Positions 53,501 through 59,890 of a stretch of DNA of 64,000 nucleotides are shown here, in pieces. A program made the position numbers and the translations under genes. Source of the DNA: Nelumbo lutea (lineage: Eukaryota > Streptophyta > Magnoliopsida > Proteales > Nelumbonaceae); the NCBI GenBank assembly GCA_022828595.1, contig JAKGHH010000004.1, positions 23,692,372-23,756,371 of the forward strand. Direction: 5' to 3'. Position 1 is the stretch's first letter; every line of letters begins with the position of its first letter. The notes below the pieces were generated by a model. That model saw only the letters and a list, made by a program, of their open reading frames with translations, ran no database searches and was not told the DNA's origin.

Positions 53501-55016
53501 TTGTAGTTGTATTAATTGTTCATTAAAACCTGGATTAAAGATTAGTAGCTAATTGTTCATTAATTATTAAAACCGAACCAATAACCGTACCCAAACCAAA
53601 CTGAATTTGGTTAGGGTTGGTTCGGTTCTAAATTGTAGTCCAGTTCAGTTCAGTTCGGTTGGGAGAGATGGTAAAACCGAATAGTCGGTTAGGTCTTCGG
53701 TTCTAACCGAACCGAACCAACCGGTTGTACACCCCTACCTCAATTGTTCATAAAAAAGGCTGTAAAGGTGGCCACCCAGGCAAATAAGCTGCTATCAACA
53801 CCCCTGGCCAGGCTAGTGGATTTGGATGGCCATGTTACTGCTTCGAGGAACTCTTTGCCAGACCACATAGATTTGCACTTTTTTTATCATGCAATTTTCA
53901 TTGTGGGATTTGATGTATACATAACTAGAGGTGTAAAAAAGGGTTGTGCCTCCCTCCCCTGGGATATTTTGGGGGATCGGCCTGACATGGCTCATGGCCC
54001 AAGCCTGCACAGGCCCATGCCGGGCCAAAGTTATTTATCTAAAAAAATTGAAAAAACTTGAAGTTTTAATTTTATATGAATTTTGATGTATACAATTGCT
54101 TATATATATAATTATTAAATAAAATTCAAAAAAATGTTTATTTTATTAATATATTATATACTATATATTATTATATAATTATAATTTATATTATATATTA
54201 TATGTATTATATATAAATATATAAAATATATATGGGCCATTCCCGGCATGGCCCATCGGCCCATACAATAATCGTATCGGGCCGCGGCAAGGCCCGATAT
54301 ACACCTCTATACATAACATCTATGTGAACAAACTAGACAATGATCAAGAAAATGTGAACAAGCTAGATATTGCACTAGCATCATTCCCCAATTAAAACTG
54401 ATCAGGATGATGATCCTAATATTTGATTATTAGGCATCTTCTGGACCATCAGAATGATGTCTTAGTGTGGCAATCAGTGAGCAATTACTAATTGGAAGTT
54501 CAGGGCATTCCTACCAATAAGATCATGACATGAATTGGATGGTTGGGGAATGCTATTTCAATGAGCCAGCATGCTTTTTGGTATTATTAAATGTACTAAA
54601 TGAAGCAAGCACCACGGTTTACTGGGAGGCTTTTTTAAAAGAAGTGCAATTTATCTATTGGCTATTGGCTATTTGCCAAAAAACAGCCTGCTGCAAGTCA
54701 ATATTTAGGGCAATTGCCAATTGGGAGTTGTATCATGGTGTTTGTTTCTCTTACAAAATTGATATATGATCTGCTTATTTTTCCTTCTTTTCAGAGTGAG
54801 AAATTCCTCCTTGAGAACCTTGATGCTTACGAGTCTGCTGTCAATGATCCTAACGTCAAAGGAGTTCCCCGCATTGATGTCTTCCCTCCTGCATTTCAAG
54901 CTATTCCTCGCAATCCCATTGTTTTGGACATTGCCTTCAATTCAATTGAATTCCCATCCCTCGAAAGCAGGATGAAGAAAGACAGGAAGGGCTTCATCAG
55001 CAGGTTTTGGGGATGA
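36033..55016 (+). CDS. SRP68: SRP68, signal recognition particle 68-kDa subunit, 3' seven exons
   Basis: SRP68 forms a heterodimer with SRP72 on the S domain of SRP RNA in the cytosol and supports targeting of secretory proteins to the ER. Exons, all with GT..AG junctions and compatible phases: 36,033-36,145; 37,065-37,192; 37,391-37,597; 37,731-37,840; 39,055-39,184; 43,134-43,283; 54,795-55,016 (TGA at 55,014-55,016). Together they code about 353 residues. Recognisable stretches are SMTDFHWLGHRFPISNPKTR, KLVIFDKIFAAYHDARSCIR, GNAENVKDDLNGLDKAVSAV, KPEELVRLYDLLIQ, ERCFYLAKSYSLAGKR, and the C-terminus RMKKDRKGFISRFWG. Family members are about 600 residues long, so roughly 250 N-terminal residues, the RNA-binding region, are not here. 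The C-terminal part that meets SRP72 is present. All seven exons are open, with no frameshift. Introns five and six (3.9 and 11.5 kb) are swollen by transposons. The first exon boundary is the least certain. Confidence 0.93.
36670..36985 (+). repeat. Diverged tandem duplication in an SRP68 intron
   Basis: Two copies share the order AAGTCTTCTTTTATTTTTG / AAGCCTTTTATTTTTG, then a run of nine or more G, then ATGGCTTTCTTTGTCAA(A/T)GAATA(A/T)ACTAAAGGCAT. The copies start near 36,675 and 36,850. Confidence 0.65.
37841..39054. other. SRP68 intron 4, no recognisable element
   Basis: The intron contains a 12-G run near 38,750 and duplicated AGGCATGA words near 38,490 and 38,520. A 126-codon open frame here has no protein character. 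Confidence 0.5.
39420..41765 (-). mobile_element. LINE (L1-type) ORF2 3' half, in SRP68 intron 5, antisense to the gene
   Basis: On the minus strand, from 41,733 downward: YLGLPLGAKSNSNSIWNPVL and ERVDRKLTSWKAR (end of reverse transcriptase), then MRDFLWSGWKDPSKYHFVKW, GGLGIRKVKLFNLALLGSWF and WRLVIAEKYG (linker typical of plant LINEs). A zf-RVT-like region follows, and finally MWAIWLERNNRLFKQK close to the 3' end at about 39,480-39,660. An ACTTAATACAATATTTCACC tail lies near 39,430-39,460. Frameshifts and stops are frequent, so it is dead. A MITE interrupts it at 39,670-40,410. The endonuclease and most of the RT are missing. Confidence 0.85.
39670..40410. mobile_element. hAT-type MITE inserted in the LINE, perfect 8-bp duplication
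   Basis: Flanked by CACATAAC at 39,662-39,669 and 40,411-40,418. The terminal inverted repeats CAAGGTTTAAAATGTC and CATGGTTTAAAATGTC match at 15 of 16. Removing the element and one duplication restores the LINE reading MWAIWLERNN, which confirms the boundaries. The interior has two GATTCC(A/G)GTAAAATTTC(A/G)TGT copies near 40,225 and 40,324. It has no coding capacity. Confidence 0.9.
42062..42205 (+). mobile_element. tRNA-derived SINE, copy 2, in SRP68 intron 5
   Basis: It starts GCCATTGCTTGGTGTAGTGG, with an A box TGGTGTAGTGG. It continues as copy 1 does with AAAATCC, an AAAATGCCGAAGTTTTGGACC body and a CCCAAGGTCTCAGG 3' part. It matches 34,741-34,910 along its whole length with substitutions and short gaps. 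Confidence 0.65.
42591..42622. repeat. (CT)n microsatellite
   Basis: An uninterrupted run of 16 CT units in SRP68 intron 5. Confidence 0.95.
43308..44085. mobile_element. hAT-type MITE in SRP68 intron 6, itself carrying another MITE
   Basis: Flanked by ATGGTAGCC at 43,299-43,307 and 44,085-44,093 (the core 8-mer TGGTAGCC is perfect). The ends are ATAGTTGTCAAGGCG and, inward from the right, ATACTTTTCAAGGCG. The right part is rich in the palindromic words GCCTAGGTGACTAGGCG and GTCGCCTAG. The left end lies only 25 bases after the exon at 43,283. Confidence 0.82.
43457..43690. mobile_element. Nested hAT-type MITE, perfect 8-bp duplication
   Basis: Flanked by TTGAACCC at 43,449-43,456 and 43,691-43,698, wholly inside the MITE 43,308-44,085. 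The ends are GGTTCACAGTATCGATA and, inward from the right, GGATCAAAGTTTCGATA (14 of 17). An internal palindrome GATACACCTCTG...CAGAGGTGTATC lies near 43,472-43,506. Confidence 0.85.
44466..44526. repeat. (TA)n microsatellite
   Basis: About 30 uninterrupted TA units in SRP68 intron 6. Confidence 0.97.
44940..46700 (+). mobile_element. LINE 5' region remnant (ORF1-like) in SRP68 intron 6
   Basis: From 45,000 the plus strand reads GKRGFCFSVAGVQIESLGLE, then GRHECLWVEDGEMFYPPVLV and KKLWGVRAKGVTFVQLNMGL. This resembles the N-terminal ORF1 region of plant L1 LINEs. The region then decays; 46,500-46,680 has SWKERNNCKWEAIYCFSQLV. It probably belongs to the same insertion as the LINE 3' part at 47,990-53,757, with the middle deleted. 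Identity of the 46-kb part is uncertain. Confidence 0.6.
46701..47362. other. Intronic stretch without assignable content
   Basis: It probably contains further LINE debris. CATTCAAGAAGACAA occurs twice (near 47,130 and 47,235), a small local duplication. G-, C- and T-runs are frequent. Confidence 0.4.
47363..47810. mobile_element. MITE with TAGGGTTGATCA ends and GGCCTGGGC words
   Basis: Flanked by AGCACAAC (47,355-47,362) and AGCACAAG (47,811-47,818), 7 of 8 identical. It begins TAGGGTTGATCATTTTCAG and ends CCCATGATCACCCCCCTA. GGCCTGGGCC and GGCCCAGCCC words fill both ends and the centre is TATA-rich. Confidence 0.82.
48091..48390 (-). repeat. 3' LTR of the copia element, 300 bp
   Basis: On the minus strand it runs from TGTTAGTGGTGTTAGTG to AAACTTCAACA. 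It is 46 bp longer than the other LTR: the stretch around 48,265-48,320 is absent from the partner. It contains a long CTTTTCTCTC pyrimidine-rich tract on the minus strand. Confidence 0.95.
48398..49969 (-). pseudogene. Copia reverse transcriptase-RNase H, C-terminal Pol fragment
   Basis: An uninterrupted frame of over 500 codons up to the stop at 48,398. It opens with the start of the copia RT domain (VPKDVQEALTSPEWCRAMEE). It has the fingers motif KARLVAKGYSQ, the catalytic YVDD box (about residue 203), QFMQKPLVPHWNAVLRIVRY, and a full RNase H domain with GYTDADWAGSMSDRRSTTGY, SAKAEYRAMA and LYCDNQTTV. It ends at KHIKVDCHFVREKV and ADLFTKGLS. Protease and integrase, which should precede RT in copia, are missing because a deletion fuses gag to this point out of frame near 49,950-49,970. 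It is called a pseudogene because no complete Pol can be made, although the RT-RNase H stretch itself is open. Confidence 0.92.
49955..50772 (-). pseudogene. Copia gag (UBN2-type) with an in-frame stop and lost zinc knuckle
   Basis: The ATG at 50,772 starts MADNSDSKPSVMISTDYLNV. LNGENYVPWAKSVKVFLKAK follows, the usual copia gag opening. A TAG at 50,572-50,574 interrupts the frame, which continues open as WNSMEPKISVNFMFLDTAKE, VWDHTKKLYSG and RLEEYYANVRNIRNELN. It then reaches an Arg-Gly-rich stretch (RGRGGRSGTRGT...) that normally precedes a CCHC zinc knuckle. The knuckle is absent: at about 49,960 the sequence changes frame into RT. Confidence 0.9.
51434..51455 (-). other. Copia primer-binding site
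   Basis: On the minus strand TGGTATCAGAGCTAGG lies directly after the LTR end CAACA. The first 12 bases pair with the 3' end of plant initiator tRNA-Met, the usual primer for copia elements. Confidence 0.9.
51456..51709 (-). repeat. 5' LTR of the copia element, 254 bp
   Basis: Same ends as 48,091-48,390 and nearly identical, but with an internal 46-bp net deletion plus scattered substitutions and one small insertion (GGGAAAAAAGTTAATCCC against AGAGAAAAGTTTTCCC). Confidence 0.95.
53035..53737. mobile_element. MITE with TAGGGGT ends and AACCGAACCG words, in the LINE tail
   Basis: Flanks CCTTAACT (53,027-53,034) and CCTCAATT (53,738-53,745) agree at 6 of 8. It begins TAGGGGTATTCAAATTCAG and ends GGTTGTACACCCCTA. 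Both ends are made of ACCGAACCGAA and TCGGTTCGGTT words. The middle is AT-rich and contains several TTGTTCATTAA repeats. Confidence 0.8.
53926..54309. mobile_element. MITE with TAGAGGTGTA ends and GGCCCAT words, perfect 8-bp duplication
   Basis: Flanked by TACATAAC at 53,918-53,925 and 54,310-54,317, identical. The ends TAGAGGTGTAAAAAAGGG and, inward from the right, TAGAGGTGTATATCGGGCC agree over the first ten bases. The ends hold GGCCCATGCCGGGCC words around a TATA-rich centre. It lies in SRP68 intron 6, 477 bases before the last exon. Confidence 0.9.
54318..54794. other. 3' end of SRP68 intron 6
   Basis: No element is recognised here. A pyrimidine tract TTTTTCCTTCTTTTCAG ends it and gives a strong splice acceptor at 54,794. 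Confidence 0.6.
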
Positions 55017-56389
55017 GGTACATACTTTGTTTTGATGGTTTTTTCTTTGTCTGAAGAAAATTGAGGATCTTGAGACCAGGATAAAGAAAGAAGAGCGTTT
55101 CTTATTAGGATTTACCTTTGAAAGTTGCAATGAAGCGTTCATCCCTGATGACTTAAAACTTTTGACAAATTTTCTTGGAAAAGCATTTAAATTTAATTTG
55201 TTCCTCAAAACAAAAAGTGACTTCCATGTACTTTTCACAAATCTTGTATTGAATGGTCATTCATAAAAGTGTTTATTGATGGACTTTGTCCTGGCATTTA
55301 ATATGCCTGCTAATATTTCATTAGTTTCAACTCAAATGGCGTGTGAAGATAAACTTTGCGTTTATGAAGAATCTATACCTCTCTGGAGATGTGCATAATA
55401 ATAACCGGTATAGTTAAGCGAAGGATCTCAAGGACTTGGGAATATTCCACGAGCAACATTGTTTGTGCGCCCCATACGCCCCAAATGTTCTATGTTCTCT
55501 CTCTTTTTTTTTTGAAATATCCTTACCAAGAAAAAAAGAAAATAAGAAATAGTGAAATTTTGGACAGTTGGTTTAATTTGGTGAAATTAGTACACATGGA
55601 TCTGCTGCTGTCACACTGCATGAAGGGGAGACCATCTTATAAGCGGTGACTATATAAAGATTAGATGGTCTCTATCTTATACATCAGTGAATAAACGGCA
55701 GTGCACTTAGATCAAGAGATTTTTATGCGGGCTCTGTTCGGGAAGTGTGCAAATATAAAAATGATCAGAACAAATGCAAACTTTGCTTTTATTTTGAATG
55801 TAAACATGTTTTTAAATCTTTATTTGCTGTCATTTTCAAAATATAATACTAGTAAAAGTGAACCGCATTTGCACTCTTCCCAAACAGAGCTGCAGTTAGT
55901 GCTTCGGTTGTTGCACTATTGTTGCCACAAACCATTTTATCCTCCTATTGGCTTGAATATAGATGTGTAGGGTAGGGGTCCCTGGAGGCCTGGACTGGCC
56001 AATTAACTGAATTATATAAAGAAGATAACACATGTACATGCCACTATGCGAGATAAAAAATGACGTACAAAAAAAAAAGTTTAAAGCCCCATCTGTCATT
56101 GTTAAATTTGGCCTTTGTTAATCAAATTGGAGGCACTCTTTTCTTTAAATTTTATTCACCCAATTAAAGAGGTCAGCTTGCTAAATTGATAATTACCATT
56201 TTTCAAAAAAAAAAAAAAGTGCCTTAGACCCATCCTCATCCACTGACCTATTGTTTAATTGTCTTGCAGAATGCAAAGGATGTCTCAAATTTACATGAAC
56301 TTTAAATTGCAAAGGCAGTTTTATACAAAAGCCCCCTGCTTCGAATTAGAACTTTGATTTAAATATTTTTTTATGGTGCCAAGAGGGTA
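55017..56389. other. Intergenic region between convergent genes
   Basis: It should hold the SRP68 3' UTR and that of the minus-strand DUF3444 gene. AT-rich with poly-T and poly-A runs (55,503, 56,205). No further gene or bounded element is seen. Confidence 0.55.
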
Positions 56390-58616
56390 TTAGGAACACA
56401 TGTTGCTATGTTTGGGAGGTAATGCATCAGGTTCTAAATGCCATGAGGCTTCTGGGATGCTGTATTTTCTGACCCCAGGCACCCTGAAAGCTGGAATTCG
56501 ATGAGAGAAAGCAAGCATATCTGCCTGTGAAACTGTGCGAGTCAACTCAAAGTCATCATATCGTTGCCTCTGAAAGAAAGTCATACAACCTTTGACCTCC
56601 ACCAACCTGACTATTCTCATGCATTTTTCCTCAGTGAAATCTGAAAGGATTTCGACCATCCAACATTGATAGCTTTTGTAATCAGACTGCTTCCACTTGT
56701 TGTTCCAATTCTTGTACATGGCCCAAATCTCACCTTTCATTGGATAGATCTTGTAGAATGGCTTGGTCATGCTTCGTTGGCACTTAACTGAATGGGAGAA
56801 CCATGACATCTCTAGGTTAAGAGTAGTTCTACCAACTTTAGACATTCCAGAAACAATGGGTAAATTTTCTCCGTGCCACTGGATTTCGTGATCAAGAACA
56901 GGTTGAGGTTCCAAGAATGTCACACATACTTGGTTCACTAAAACAACATCATTAATTCGGGCATATTGCCGAGGCATGAAATCTGTACCACTGTACACAG
57001 CCCATATCTGACCTCTGGTAAAATCTTGTTCAGACCAACTGGGCTTCAAGGATTGATTCTCTGGATAGGGTCCTATCAAAGGAGCAGAAAAATCGGCATG
57101 GGGAAGAATGGCCAACCAATTGCTAGAATTCATGTTGTTTGGGCATTCAGGGTTGACCAGATCATCAGGCAATGCCATTGGGTCCAGCTCAAACGTACCA
57201 TCTACAATTCCATCCATCTCCCCACCCATAAACCTAAATGCTGGAACTTTGTGGGAAAACATGTATAAATTATTTGAGGGAATGTGAAAAGAGATTGGTT
57301 TTCCTTTGTCTGTGCTTCTTTGGAAGACACTTTTGAATCCCTCAATCTTCACAAGGATTGCACCGAGTGCACCAACATACTTTGAATAATCTGTTAGGAG
57401 CTCTACTATCTCAAATCTGCATGTTTGAAAATTTTCAGGGTTGAGAGACCATTCGTATAGGTCCCAATTCTTGTACACTGCCCAGACCTCGCCACCCTTG
57501 GGATAAATCTCGAACTGTTCCTCTATAACACCATGACCCCAAGAGCATACGTGGGAAACAGCATTGGCCCATGCACCTGCTTTTCACTTGACTCTGGATC
57601 CAAATGAAAGGTCCCACAAGCAACTGCAAGCCTGCCTCATACCATCTCCATTCATCTTCTGTAACAGGAACAGGTTTCAACCATGTGACAATCAGTTCAA
57701 ACTCCAACTTCAGATTAATCTGAGCATATCGATAAGGCACATTGGCTCGATAGTGCACAGCCAAAATCTGGCTCACTTCAAATGAATTAGCCTTTCTACT
57801 GTTCTCAGAATTTCGAAAAACTGGGTTATGGCCTTCTGGAGCCAAAGCTTTTGAAAGCAATGAAGCATGCCTATGCGAACTGGAAGACTGCAACACCATA
57901 GGAAAATTTATACTTTTTGCATGTCTATCTTTACCTCCACTTCTTACAGCGTTTATGTGAGCAGAGAAGCTTCCCCCTTGCAAATCGTTTCTCTCCTGTT
58001 GGTCGTGGACATTACAGTTATCCACCAGGGTCAATCCCAGATCTCTGGTCATCTCCAAAAGCATCTCTTTTGATATGCCATCTTCACGACTTCGATATGA
58101 ATTCTCACTTGATGTTCCATATCTGCAAGGGCTATGTGCAGTAGCTACAGTTTCATAGCTTGCAATATCATGATTGGATGATTCATCTGAATTTGAAGAA
58201 CCAAGACTTGCCCAGATCGCCTCCCTCTTTGAGTTGAATGCAGAATGCTTCTCTTGATCTGAAAGCACAGAAAATGCATCCTTTATGAGTCCCAAAGCTA
58301 ATTCAGTACCAGTGAACTTGTTTTTGATGGGTTGCAAAAGGGTGACAAGCTTCTGATACTGGGCCTTTACATCAGAGTCATTGGCCGATGGAGGGAGTTG
58401 AAGAACCCAGTGATAGTCAACTCCAGTCCCTGTAACCTTGGAGCTTGAACAGCATAGTACATCATCACAAACAATTATCATCTGATTGATGTTGTCAAGC
58501 TCTGGAAATAGATCTTTTGCCTTCATCAACTTGTCCCTGGCACCTATATAATCGTTGTTGGCCACCATTTTTTCTGTATTTTCCTTTTCTAAGAGAGCCT
58601 CTTTATAGTGGTTCAT
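56390..58616 (-). pseudogene. J-like / DUF3444 protein gene with two frameshifts and a degenerate HPD
   Basis: Intronless, about 740 codons. Starts MNHYKEALLEKENTEKMVAN at 58,616. Residues 1-60 are the N-terminal helical part shared by plant J/DUF3444 proteins (GARDKLMKAKDLFPELDNI). A J-like domain follows at 66-130 (YHWVLQLPPSANDSDVKAQY), but the HPD triad that activates Hsp70 reads QPI at 95-97, so Hsp70 stimulation is unlikely. Two DUF3444 domains follow: the first from about residue 280 (FEVSQILAVHYRANVPYRYA, later EVWAVYKNWDLYEW), the second from about 545 (GQIWAVYSGTDFMPRQYARI, later GEIWAMYKNWNNKWKQ). The reading frame breaks twice in the first DUF3444 domain, each time as if one base were missing, near 57,625 and near 57,556. 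Both downstream frames are otherwise open and well conserved, so either it is a very young pseudogene or the assembly has base errors. The gene converges on SRP68. Molecular role of this family is poorly known. Confidence 0.85.
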
Positions 58617-59890
58617 CTCTCAATTCTCCCTTGCTTTCTTTGAAGATACCAGCTTGCGGAACCGGTAAAGTCTCTGTTGCCAAAACCCGTGTTGATTCAA
58701 TAATAGTCTAACACTGAACAGCTCGACTATTTGAAAAGTAAAGGTGAATATAAAATCCAAAATCAGAATATCTCAGAGACCTAACCAGTGACAATGGTTC
58801 TACATTCTAATTTATAGTTCATTTAAATTTAGTTTGACGTTTTTGAAGCAATTAAAAAGAGGGGAAAAGAGCCTGAAGATATACTGAGGCTAAAAGAATG
58901 GAGCTTCATCGTGTAACCAGCAATAGAAAGATAAATATGAAAATGTTGAAGACAAAAACAACCAGAGGATAAAACAGTTCAGATATCGAACGTATAGTTC
59001 AACATTAATGAGGTTGCAGGATTTTATACCAGCCAACTTATCTTTTACATTAGCAAACGGGCATATCAGAAATCCAAGTTGAACCGTAAGGCTTGATTTT
59101 ATATCCTTCCAATGACTCTAGGTAGCAAAATCAACGACCCAGTAAACCCCAATACCCCCGTCTTCTTACTAGTGGTTTCTAGTACAAATTTAACACTGAA
59201 ATTGGCATATTATGTTCAAGAATATACCAGAATGGGAAGGAAATGCAATCTACAATTATCGATGTTAATGTGAATTAATAAAATAAAATAAAAACTACAA
59301 ACAAAAAGCTCACTGTCACAACGGCTTAAGGCAGAAGCGAGCTTAGGGCATTGATACTGAAAGAGAAATTTACAAGGAGACACTCAAGTTTTCGGTGCTC
59401 TGGATCTTCGGTTAAAGCGCGTAGAATGGATAGATAGATCGATTGAACTTAATGCAACTGCGCACTATGACAGACACAGTTCACAAAACCTCTTCAACTC
59501 CGAGCAGTTTTCTGTTTCCTTTTACAACACAACGGCAAAGCGAAGAAACTAAAGAAGACCTGGCAGAGTGGCACCTGACGCTGTTCAGAATAATAAAAGA
59601 AAAAAGTGTGGTTAGATCAAGATTCATGGAAGAGTTGATGCGGACGCGCGATAAGAACGCGAGATGGGCCACCACTTCTCCAATCTTGAACGTCTATTCT
59701 GTAGGAAGTCGATTAGATCATTGACTACGTTATATAATACATAAACTCGATTGTACCGTGTTCACGTTCTTCGGTGACGGTGCATCCCAATTAATGAATT
59801 AAACGCATTTCCTGGCAACGTAGCGATTTTCCTTTTCCCTTCGAGATCTCACTCAGATATCCAACTCGGTCGACTCGCTGCCAAGGGATT
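58617..59890. promoter_or_regulatory. Shared region between divergent DUF3444 and GT29 genes
   Basis: 1,274 bp with the two start codons pointing away from each other, so both promoters and 5' UTRs, perhaps with a leader intron, should lie here. No sharp core element can be named with confidence. 59,640-59,660 is a GC-rich patch (CGGACGCGCGATAAGAACGCG) in an otherwise AT-rich stretch. Confidence 0.5.

Larger units (their letters stand above)
47990..53757 (+). mobile_element. LINE 3' part (zinc-finger region and tail), split by two MITEs
   Basis: LINE coding appears as WYWRFSEENN just before 48,071 and resumes right after the nested insertion at 52,282. From there frames give a DGNTV..FWTD-like stretch, RRNLNKQEVNQLVEMLQRIQ, RRWRWKSSVLFSVKSLYRQL and GHLFLHCSFEVNQWNTVLET, which is the zf-RVT region of plant LINEs. 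The tail GTAGTAATACAATACC at about 53,014-53,028 is interrupted by a MITE (53,035-53,737) and resumes as CTCAATTGTTCATAAAAAAG. It is full of stops and frameshifts. Confidence 0.78.
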
